DNA of 8,613 bases from Candidatus Methanolliviera sp. GoM_asphalt (GTDB lineage Archaea; Halobacteriota; Methanoliparia; Methanoliparales; Methanoliparaceae), in NCBI GenBank assembly GCA_902158745.1, contig CABGHH010000061.1, positions 1 through 8,613 on the forward strand, written 5' to 3'. Shown here piece after piece: positions 1 to 5,324 of this stretch. The notes under the pieces were generated by a model, which saw only the letters and a program-made list of their open reading frames with translations, searched no databases and had not been told where the DNA came from. How positions within the stretch are numbered: position 1 is the first letter of the stretch; each line of letters starts with the position of its first letter. A program made the position numbers and the translations under genes.

Positions 1-743
1 ATCCAGTTTGTGTTCAACGCTTGCCGAATGGGAATACGCTGATTGTAGACACCGCTGGTGGCGAAAATAACCGTGCCATCGAGGTAACTCCAGATAAGGA
101 GATAGTCTGGGAATACCCAACTCTGACGTTTAGTGCGCGACGCTTGCCAAAAGGAAACACACTGATTGCGGGGCCTTTCGGTAGACCCACCGCCAATGTC
201 ACCGAGGTAACGTTAGATAAGGAGATAGTATGGCAATACAGCGGTGACTTTATTCCATCTGGGGCGGATCGTCTGGCAAACGGAAACACGGTAATTGCAG
301 ACCCCAAGAATCATCGTGTTATTGAGGTAACGCCGGATAAGGAAATGGTGTGGGAATACACTGATCTTATATATGTATGGAGTGTCCAGTGCTTGCCAAA
401 TGGAAACATGCTGACCATAGAAACCCAGGATACAGAGAATTTTACGGATACTCGCGTCATCGAGATAACTCGAGATAAAGAAATAATCTGGGAATTCACT
501 GACTTTGACGCTCCATTTGGTTGGGTCCAACGCCTGCCAAATGGGAATACGATAATTGCAGATTCTGACAAACACCACAAAAAATACCCCCGCATTATCG
601 AGGTAACTCCGTATAAGGAGATAGTCTGGGGATACACCGACATTGACCTTACCTATCCGGCGGGTGTCTATCGCTTGGAAAATGGGAACACGCTGATTGC
701 AGACTGCAGGTATCCTCATGTCATCGAAGTTGGAGCGTCCTAA
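1..743 (+). CDS. Secreted-type six-blade beta-propeller protein, 5'-truncated by the window edge
   Basis: The reading frame is open from base 3 with no start codon, and the visible protein begins inside a propeller blade (VQRLPNGNTL), so the gene starts before the window; the TTG at 21 is an internal codon. It shows 246 residues forming six repeats of (I/M)VWEY...RLxNGNTLIAD...(R)VIEVTPDKE, the first lacking its leading IVW strand, and ends VIEVGAS directly after the last blade. The same end and blade count in the two downstream paralogues suggest that a signal peptide and helical domain are missing to the left. The repeats resemble the NGN-type blades of arylsulfotransferase/PQQ-like propellers, but I see no conserved catalytic histidine, so an enzymatic role is not supported. 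Its blades use different synonymous codons from those of the two paralogues downstream, so it looks like the most diverged copy. Role unknown, probably extracellular binding or scaffolding. Confidence 0.85.
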   Translation, partial: PVCVQRLPNGNTLIVDTAGGENNRAIEVTPDKEIVWEYPTLTFSARRLPKGNTLIAGPFGRPTANVTEVTLDKEIVWQYSGDFIPSGADRLANGNTVIADPKNHRVIEVTPDKEMVWEYTDLIYVWSVQCLPNGNMLTIETQDTENFTDTRVIEITRDKEIIWEFTDFDAPFGWVQRLPNGNTIIADSDKHHKKYPRIIEVTPYKEIVWGYTDIDLTYPAGVYRLENGNTLIADCRYPHVIEVGAS

Positions 744-810
744 ATTTGGCGAGGGAGAGAGGTGCCGATGTGCAAAGGAAAAATAGATAAAAATGCGTAG
801 AGAGGAGGGG

Positions 811-852
811 CAGATGTAGAGCATTGCATCTGTTCCTTGCTTTTTCTTTTTT
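811..852 (+). terminator. Hairpin plus T-tract terminator after gene 1
   Basis: CAGATGTA (811-818) pairs with TGCATCTG (825-832), eight pairs including one wobble, followed by TTTTTCTTTTTT at 841-852. The same element recurs after the next three cassette genes. Function as a terminator is inferred from structure and position. Confidence 0.65.
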
Positions 853-870
853 GGAACGAATATCCGCGCT

Positions 871-889
871 AAAAGAAAATTGTACAAGC
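871..889 (+). promoter_or_regulatory. Possible archaeal BRE/TATA promoter for the gene 2 transcript
   Basis: AAAAGAAAATTGTACAAGC lies between the terminator and the leader ORF. A purine-rich stretch resembling a BRE precedes TACAAGC, a poor TATA match. Its counterpart in copy B reads TATAAAA, and the distance to the leader start codon is almost constant (62, 62 and 60 bases in the three copies). A transcription start about 25 bases downstream would give a short 5' UTR before the leader ORF. Confidence 0.3.
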
Positions 890-944
890 TAATCGGTAAG
901 AACCTGTATTAAGAAGGAAAACGAAAGGAGGTAAAAAGAAGAAA

Positions 945-1046
945 ATGAAAGAACCCTGTGCTTACACTTTCTTTCCGAAGAAAGAACCTGTGCTAAGAAC
1001 GGTTCTTTTGGTAAAGCTTTTCTTCCTAAGAAAAGGTTTGTGCTAA
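945..1046 (+). CDS. Leader peptide A, 33 codons (MKEPCAYTFF...)
   Basis: The ORF starts at ATG 945 with GGAGG at 927-931, the same 13-base spacing as the main gene. It begins MKEPCAYTFFPKKEP and ends FFLRKGLC before TAA. The first ten residues are conserved in the two other leaders (3111-3161 and 5239-5283), while the length varies from 33 to 16 to 14 residues. The tail FFLRKGLC matches the FFLRKNLC end of leader B, suggesting gain or loss of an internal unit. It lies within the conserved 5' leader and overlaps the left arm of the outer stem, so it could couple translation to folding. No evidence shows that the peptide is made; conserved repeats at the DNA level could also explain the similarity. 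Confidence 0.45.
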   Translation: MKEPCAYTFFPKKEPVLRTVLLVKLFFLRKGLC

Positions 1047-1061
1047 GAAAGAGGTAGGCAC
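958..1061 (+). promoter_or_regulatory. Structured 5' leader RNA, copy A
   Basis: An outer stem joins GTGCTTAC (958-965) with GTAGGCAC (1054-1061), eight pairs with one wobble. Inside are two further hairpins: CTTTCTT/AAGAAAG at 967-984 with a TCCG loop, and CTTTTCTT/AAGAAAAG at 1017-1035 with a CCT loop. The structure ends 17 bases before the GGAGG of gene 2, so it could affect ribosome access. The outer stem is kept in all three leaders while the interior differs. Confidence 0.5.
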
Positions 1062-1096
1062 TAAAATAAAAAAAAATAGGAGGTGAAAAGAAAAAA

Positions 1097-2905
1097 ATGA
1101 ACAAAACAAAAAGAAGATTAAGTACTATTGTAGTGATAACAAGCATTTTATTATTGGCAGTTCTTGCGTTAGCTACAGGAATTGCAAGCGCAGATTCTGC
1201 AAAAGAAGAATTACCCGCAGCGGATATTCAAGAGGTGATAGAGGAAATTGACGAGCATGTTCATGAGCTGATAAATGGCACCGTGGCCTTACACGACAAT
1301 ACGGAACAGATTGCGGATAATGAGACACTGGATGAAGACCTGAGAGCTGATGCTGAGGAAGTTCATGTGGCTTCACACGAACTGCTGTACATTGCAGAGG
1401 ACATCCACGAGCTTGTAGAGGAACTTGAAGACCTTGCCAAGGACCCTGCGGTAAACAAAGCGGAAATGGGAGTGGCAATAGATGAAATCAAAGAGCATCT
1501 GGGGGAATATACAGAAGCTCTAGATGCTAACCACGATTTGGTACATGACATTCTCTCCACTGTCCCGGAAACGCATAAAGCCTATGCAGAGGCAACGCAG
1601 GATGCTATGTACGAATTAGAAAGCACGCTAGAAGAGATTGAAGAGCATATAGACGAGCTGCAAGGACTTCTTGAGGATGAAGCAGTGGAGATTCAGGAGG
1701 CAGTAGAGGAGCTTGCCGACAATGCGAAAGAGCTCAAGAAGCTCGTAAGGCGCATGAATAAGCCGGCCCACAGCGTTCCCGGCGATGTTGGGGGTGAAAT
1801 ACACACGCAATTCCACCGCGTTGAAGGTTTCGCAGTCGCCACCTATGACAGTGTTAAGGAGCTTGAAGAACTTGCAAAAGACCCTGAAAAGAACAAGGAA
1901 GAGATACGGGAGCTGGTGGTGAAAGAGCTTTATGGGCAGGTGAACTCCCTATGGGGTGAACTTCCGGCAGCCGTTAGTGGGATGAGCGAGCTTGCTGACA
2001 AGGCTCTCTCTGCTGACCCGGAGGATGCCAATGCGCTGAAGTGTGAGGACATCCTCTTTGAGATTGAAGATGTTCAATTCGAAATCGATGAGCAGGTAAA
2101 GGAGCTTGGGGAAAAGGTGCAAGACCCGATAGTCTGGCAGTGCAAGTGTATGTCACCCGCGAATCCTCACCGGCTCGAAAATGGCAATACTCTGATCGCT
2201 GAACACGTTGGTGATCGCATCATCGAGGTCACCCCGGATGGGGAAATCGTCTGGGAGTACACCGATGTTGTGACTCCTATGGAAGCCTTGAGGCTGGAAA
2301 ACGGCAACACCCTGATCGCCGACACGGGCAATCGGCGCGTTATCGAGGTGACCCCGGATGGGGAAATCGTCTGGGAGTATTACGGTGAAGAGTCAAAAGC
2401 CCTTGGCCTTAGTGGCGTTCGAAGACTGGCCAACGGCAATACCCTGATCCCCAGTTCACCTTTCACGGAAGATGATGTTCCTTTTGTCATAGAGGTAACC
2501 CCGGATAAGAAGATAGTCTGGGAGTACAGTGAGGCTATAGGGTCTTCCCTTGGGCAGAGGTTGGAGAATGGCAATACCCTGATGACCGACATGGTCAATC
2601 CCCGCGTCATCGAGGTGACCCCGGATGGTGAAATAGTCTGGGAGTACAGCGAGGGAGTTGTATTTCCTTTTGTCGCCCAGAGACTCAAAAATGGCAATAC
2701 CCTAATCGGCGACCAATACCAAGAAGGCATCCAAATAGGCCCCGATTACAGCGGTCAACGGGTCATCGAGGTAACCCCGGATAAGGAAATCGTCTGGGAG
2801 TATTACACATTTACCAATCCTGCTGGGTTCGAGAGGCTGGAAAATGGCAACACCCTTATCGGTGACTTTTTCAAGAACCGTGTCATCGAAGTTGCAGCAC
2901 CTTAA
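1097..2905 (+). CDS. Secreted protein: acidic helical domain plus six-blade beta-propeller
   Basis: This gene encodes 602 residues. ATG 1097 is preceded by AGGAGGTGA at 1078-1086. Residues 1-32 are a classic signal peptide: basic MNKTKRR, a hydrophobic core, then ASA before the predicted cleavage at 32/33. Residues 35-344 are strongly acidic and predicted all-helical, with many histidines in helical spacing (for example DEHVHEL, EVHVASHELL, AEDIHEL). Residues 345-602 form six repeats with the core IVWEY...RLENGNTLI...VIEVTPDGE. The last repeat lacks a trailing IVWEY strand, which the first could supply by Velcro-type closure. There is no membrane anchor or C-terminal sorting signal. Cysteines at 316, 349 and 351 lie at the helical/propeller junction. 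Blade sequence recalls arylsulfotransferase-like propellers, but no catalytic histidine pattern is visible. Likely role: extracellular binding or structural protein, function unknown. Confidence 0.88.
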   Translation: MNKTKRRLSTIVVITSILLLAVLALATGIASADSAKEELPAADIQEVIEEIDEHVHELINGTVALHDNTEQIADNETLDEDLRADAEEVHVASHELLYIAEDIHELVEELEDLAKDPAVNKAEMGVAIDEIKEHLGEYTEALDANHDLVHDILSTVPETHKAYAEATQDAMYELESTLEEIEEHIDELQGLLEDEAVEIQEAVEELADNAKELKKLVRRMNKPAHSVPGDVGGEIHTQFHRVEGFAVATYDSVKELEELAKDPEKNKEEIRELVVKELYGQVNSLWGELPAAVSGMSELADKALSADPEDANALKCEDILFEIEDVQFEIDEQVKELGEKVQDPIVWQCKCMSPANPHRLENGNTLIAEHVGDRIIEVTPDGEIVWEYTDVVTPMEALRLENGNTLIADTGNRRVIEVTPDGEIVWEYYGEESKALGLSGVRRLANGNTLIPSSPFTEDDVPFVIEVTPDKKIVWEYSEAIGSSLGQRLENGNTLMTDMVNPRVIEVTPDGEIVWEYSEGVVFPFVAQRLKNGNTLIGDQYQEGIQIGPDYSGQRVIEVTPDKEIVWEYYTFTNPAGFERLENGNTLIGDFFKNRVIEVAAP

Positions 2906-2973
2906 ATTTGGCGAGGAAGAGACCGTGCCGGCATGCAAACGAAAAATAGATAAAGATGCGTAGAGTGGAGGTG

Positions 2974-3019
2974 CAGATGCAGATAAGGCATTGCATCTGT
3001 TCCTTGCTTTTTCTTTTTT
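2974..3019 (+). terminator. Hairpin plus T-tract terminator after gene 2
   Basis: CAGATGCA (2974-2981) pairs perfectly with TGCATCTG (2992-2999) across a 10-base loop, followed by TTTTTCTTTTTT at 3008-3019. This is the best-paired of the four copies. Confidence 0.7.
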
Positions 3020-3040
3020 GAACGAAATCCTGAGCTAAAA

Positions 3041-3055
3041 GAAAATTGTATAAAA
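3041..3055 (+). promoter_or_regulatory. Possible BRE/TATA promoter for the gene 3 transcript
   Basis: GAAAATTGTATAAAA contains TATAAAA at 3049-3055, the best TATA-like match of the three cassette copies, 62 bases before the leader ATG. An inverted repeat ATTGT/ACAAT (3045-3059) overlaps it and is only partly kept in the other copies. Promoter function is inferred from position between terminator and leader. Confidence 0.4.
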
Positions 3056-3110
3056 CAATCGGTAAAAACCTGTATTAAGAAAGAAAATGAAAGGAGGTGA
3101 AAAGAAAAAA

Positions 3111-3161
3111 ATGAAAGAACCATGTGCTTACACTTTCTTTCTAAGAAAGAACCTGTGCTAA
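3111..3161 (+). CDS. Leader peptide B, 16 codons (MKEPCAYTFFLRKNLC)
   Basis: ATG 3111 follows GGAGG at 3093-3097 with the same 13-base spacing as leaders A and C. An in-frame ATG at 3087 also exists, but it lies upstream of this ribosome-binding site and is absent from copy A. The ORF stops 55 bases before the main ATG. Its CAY codons form the left arm of the outer RNA stem. Translation is unproven. Confidence 0.45.
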   Translation: MKEPCAYTFFLRKNLC

Positions 3162-3179
3162 GAAAGAAGAGGTAAGCAC
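3124..3179 (+). promoter_or_regulatory. Structured 5' leader RNA, copy B
   Basis: GTGCTTAC (3124-3131) pairs perfectly with GTAAGCAC (3172-3179). Inside is CTTTCTT/AAGAAAG (3133-3149) with a TCT loop. The right arm ends 18 bases before the GGAGG of gene 3. Confidence 0.5.
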
Positions 3180-3216
3180 TAAAATTTAAAAAATTTAGGA
3201 GGTGAAAAAGAAAAAA

Positions 3217-5034
3217 ATGAACGAAATAAAAAGAACAAGCGCTATTGTAGTGATAACAAGCGTTTTATTATTGGCAGCTCTTGCGCTATCTACTGGAATT
3301 GCAAGCGCAGATTCTGCAAAAGAAGAATTACCCGCAGCGGATATTCAAGAGGTGATAGAGGAAATTGACGAGCATGTTCATGAGCTGATAAATGGCACTA
3401 TGGTCATACACGACAATACGGAACAGATTGCGGATAATGAGACACTGGATGAAGACCTGAGAGCAAAAGCCGAGGAAGTTCATGTTGCGTCACACGAACT
3501 GCTATATATTACAGAAGACATCCAAGAGCTTGTAGATGAACTTGAAGACCTTGCCAAGGACCCTGCGGTAAATAAAGCGGAAATGGGAGAGGCAATAGAT
3601 AAAATCAAAGAGCATCTGGGAGGATATACAGAAGCTCTAGATGCTAACCACGATTTGGTACATGATATTCTCTCCACTGTCCCGGAAACGCATAAAGCCT
3701 ATGCAGAGGCAACGCAGGATGTAATGTACGAATTAGAAAGCACGCTAGAAGAGATTGAAGTGCATATAGACGAGCTTCAAGGACTTCTTGAGGTGGGAGC
3801 AGCGGAGATTCAAGAGGTAATAGAAGAACTTCAAGGAGATGCATCTCAACTTAAGAGGCTAATAAGGAAGATGAATAAGCCTGCACACAACGTTCCCGGC
3901 GATGCTGGAGCTGGCATACATACACAGTTCCACCGCGTTGAAGGTTTCGCAGTCGCCATCTATGACAGTGTTAAAGAGCTTGAGGAACTCGCAGAAGAGC
4001 CTGAAAAGAACAAGGAAGAGATGCGAGAGCTGGTGGTAGTAGACCTCTGGGAACAGCTAGGAGGAGAGGGAGAGCTAGTAGGTGGGCTTGCGCAAGCCAT
4101 CGGAGGAATGAGCGAGCTTATCGAGCAGGCTCTCACAGCCGACCCGGAGGATGTCAATGCCCTGAAGTGCCAGGACATCCTCTATGAAATAGAAGATGCT
4201 CAATACGATGCTTTTGACCATGTGAAGGAACTTGGAGCAATGCTTCAAGAGCCGATAGTCTGGGAATACTCGTGCATGATGCCCATGAACCCGCATCGAC
4301 TTGCAAACGGCAATACCCTCATTAATGAATGGTTCGCCGATCGCGTGATCGAGGTATCCCCGGATGGGGAAATCGTCTGGGAGTACACCGAGGTTGTTGG
4401 TCCGACTGACTCCGAGAGGCTAGAAAACGGCAATACCCTGATCGCCAATTACGGCAATAAACGCGTCATCGAGGTAACCCCGGATAAGGAAATCGTCTGG
4501 GAGTACTCGGGTGATGGCAGTCAAGAGCTAATCGGCTTCGTTGAAGTTCAGAGACTCGCAAACGGCAATACCCTGATCGTTGACCAGGGGGATTATCGAG
4601 ACCCGGATTCCCGTGCCTGCATCATTGAGGTAACCCCGGATAAAGAAATCGTCTGGGAGTACGGCGGACCTACTATGGAGTTTCTGTTTCCTTGCGCCGA
4701 AAGACTGGCAAATGGCAATACGCTAATCGCTGACGACGCCGGCATGTTTGAGGGTAAGGATGTCCATGTCAAAGAGGTAACCCCGGATAAAGAAATAGTC
4801 TGGGAATACAGTGAAGGGCTAACATGCGTGTATCCTGTTCTCGGACTTGCAGATGGCAATACCCTGATCAGCGCCCAATGCGATGGGCGCATCATCGAGG
4901 TGACCCAGGATAAGGAGATCGTCTGGATGTATGGGGCAATTGGCACTCCTGCCGGGATGCAGAGGCTGGAAAACGGCAATACCCTGATCGCTATCTTTGG
5001 TGAGAACCGTGTCATCGAAGTTGGAGCACCTTAA
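3217..5034 (+). CDS. Secreted protein: acidic helical domain plus six-blade beta-propeller (paralogue of gene 2)
   Basis: This gene encodes 605 residues. ATG 3217 is chosen over the in-frame GTG at 3202 because that GTG overlaps the GGAGG at 3198-3202, and in gene 2 the equivalent GTG is out of frame. Residues 1-31 are a signal peptide ending ASA. Residues 34-346 form the acidic helical domain, almost identical to gene 2 up to about residue 190, then patchily diverged (about 190-218 and 273-305). Residues 347-605 hold six blades, ending VIEVGAP. Cys318 and Cys353 match Cys316 and Cys349 of gene 2; blades 3-5 carry extra cysteines not seen in gene 2. It probably arose by tandem duplication. 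Expected location is outside the membrane; binding partner unknown. Confidence 0.88.
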   Translation: MNEIKRTSAIVVITSVLLLAALALSTGIASADSAKEELPAADIQEVIEEIDEHVHELINGTMVIHDNTEQIADNETLDEDLRAKAEEVHVASHELLYITEDIQELVDELEDLAKDPAVNKAEMGEAIDKIKEHLGGYTEALDANHDLVHDILSTVPETHKAYAEATQDVMYELESTLEEIEVHIDELQGLLEVGAAEIQEVIEELQGDASQLKRLIRKMNKPAHNVPGDAGAGIHTQFHRVEGFAVAIYDSVKELEELAEEPEKNKEEMRELVVVDLWEQLGGEGELVGGLAQAIGGMSELIEQALTADPEDVNALKCQDILYEIEDAQYDAFDHVKELGAMLQEPIVWEYSCMMPMNPHRLANGNTLINEWFADRVIEVSPDGEIVWEYTEVVGPTDSERLENGNTLIANYGNKRVIEVTPDKEIVWEYSGDGSQELIGFVEVQRLANGNTLIVDQGDYRDPDSRACIIEVTPDKEIVWEYGGPTMEFLFPCAERLANGNTLIADDAGMFEGKDVHVKEVTPDKEIVWEYSEGLTCVYPVLGLADGNTLISAQCDGRIIEVTQDKEIVWMYGAIGTPAGMQRLENGNTLIAIFGENRVIEVGAP

Positions 5035-5102
5035 ATTTGGCGAGGAAGAGACCGTGCCGATGTGCAAAAGAAAAATAGATAAAAATGCGTAGAGTGGAGG
5101 TG

Positions 5103-5148
5103 CAGATGCAGATAAGGCATTGTATCTGTTCCTTGCTTTTTCTTTTTT
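5103..5148 (+). terminator. Hairpin plus T-tract terminator after gene 3
   Basis: CAGATGCA (5103-5110) pairs with TGTATCTG (5121-5128), with one G-T wobble replacing a pair seen in copy B, followed by TTTTTCTTTTTT at 5137-5148. Confidence 0.67.
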
Positions 5149-5168
5149 GAACGAAAATCTGAGCTAAA

Positions 5169-5185
5169 AGAAAATTGTACAAACC
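5169..5185 (+). promoter_or_regulatory. Possible BRE/TATA promoter for the gene 4 transcript
   Basis: AGAAAATTGTACAAAC at this position corresponds to the TATA-like stretch in copy B, with TACAAAC at 5179-5185 lying 60 bases before the leader ATG. It is a weak TATA match, supported mainly by conserved position. Confidence 0.3.
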
Positions 5186-5238
5186 AATCGGTAAGAACTG
5201 CATTAAGAAAGAAGATGAAAGGAGGTGAAAAGAAAAAA

Positions 5239-5283
5239 ATGAAAGAAACCTGTGCTTACACTTTCTTTCCGAAGAAGAGGTAA
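5239..5283 (+). CDS. Leader peptide C, 14 codons (MKETCAYTFFPKKR)
   Basis: ATG 5239 is preceded by GGAGG at 5221-5225 with the same 13-base spacing as the other leaders. Its TAA (5281-5283) lies inside the right arm of the outer stem, so a ribosome finishing this ORF would cover the structure just ahead of the main ribosome-binding site. This would suit translational coupling or attenuation. Translation is unproven. Confidence 0.45.
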   Translation: MKETCAYTFFPKKR

Positions 5284-5287
5284 GCAC
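5252..5287 (+). promoter_or_regulatory. Structured 5' leader RNA, copy C (minimal form)
   Basis: GTGCTTAC (5252-5259) pairs perfectly with GTAAGCAC (5280-5287). A 2x2 internal loop follows, then TTTCTT/AAGAAG closing a TCCG loop. It is a single 36-base hairpin, the simplest of the three leader structures. It ends 18 bases before the GGAGG of gene 4. Confidence 0.55.
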
Positions 5288-5324
5288 TAAAATTTAAAAA
5301 ATTTAGGAGGTGAAAAAGAAAAAA

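Larger units (their letters stand above)
741..1192 (+). repeat. Cassette module copy A: 3' region, leader and signal peptide
   Basis: From the stop codon of one propeller gene to the end of the signal peptide of the next, this block aligns almost base for base with 2903-3309 and 5032-5417. In order it holds a conserved TAAATTTGGCGAGG start, GAAAAATAGATAAA, the hairpin with T-tract, an AT-rich promoter-like stretch, a leader ORF, an outer RNA stem, the main ribosome-binding site, and the signal-peptide codons. This copy has the longest leader, with an extra hairpin unit around 985-1035. It accounts for the gap of about 350 bases between genes 1 and 2. Confidence 0.85.
2903..3309 (+). repeat. 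Cassette module copy B: 3' region, leader and signal peptide
   Basis: This is the second copy of the block seen at 741-1192, with the same element order and very high identity; it fills the roughly 310 bases between genes 2 and 3. Its leader region is intermediate in length, with one inner hairpin and two GAACC(A)TGTGCT units. Confidence 0.85.

Noticed and set aside
213..887. Long minus-strand ORFs opposite the propeller genes, and recurring KKKKQGTDAM on the minus strand
   Set aside because: They mirror the repeated blades and the repeated hairpin/T-tract, lack ribosome-binding sites, and encode no recognisable domains.
770..900. Archaeal C/D box small RNA in the conserved intergenic block
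   Set aside because: No RTGATGA C-box with matching CTGA D-box pair is conserved across the copies.
345..2905. Annotation of the propellers as active arylsulfotransferase or PQQ-dependent dehydrogenase
   Set aside because: Only the blade signature is similar; I see no conserved catalytic histidine/arginine set and no PQQ-binding residues.
2977..3021. Micro-ORF MQIRHCICSLLFLF over the terminator hairpin, with GGAGG just upstream; also at 5106-5150
   Set aside because: In the other two copies (after genes 1 and 4) the codon after ATG is a stop, so the conserved feature is the hairpin rather than a protein.
3202..3216. GTG start giving MKKKK before gene 3 (and at 5310 before gene 4)
   Set aside because: The GTG overlaps the GGAGG of the ribosome-binding site, and in gene 2 the equivalent GTG is out of frame with the protein.
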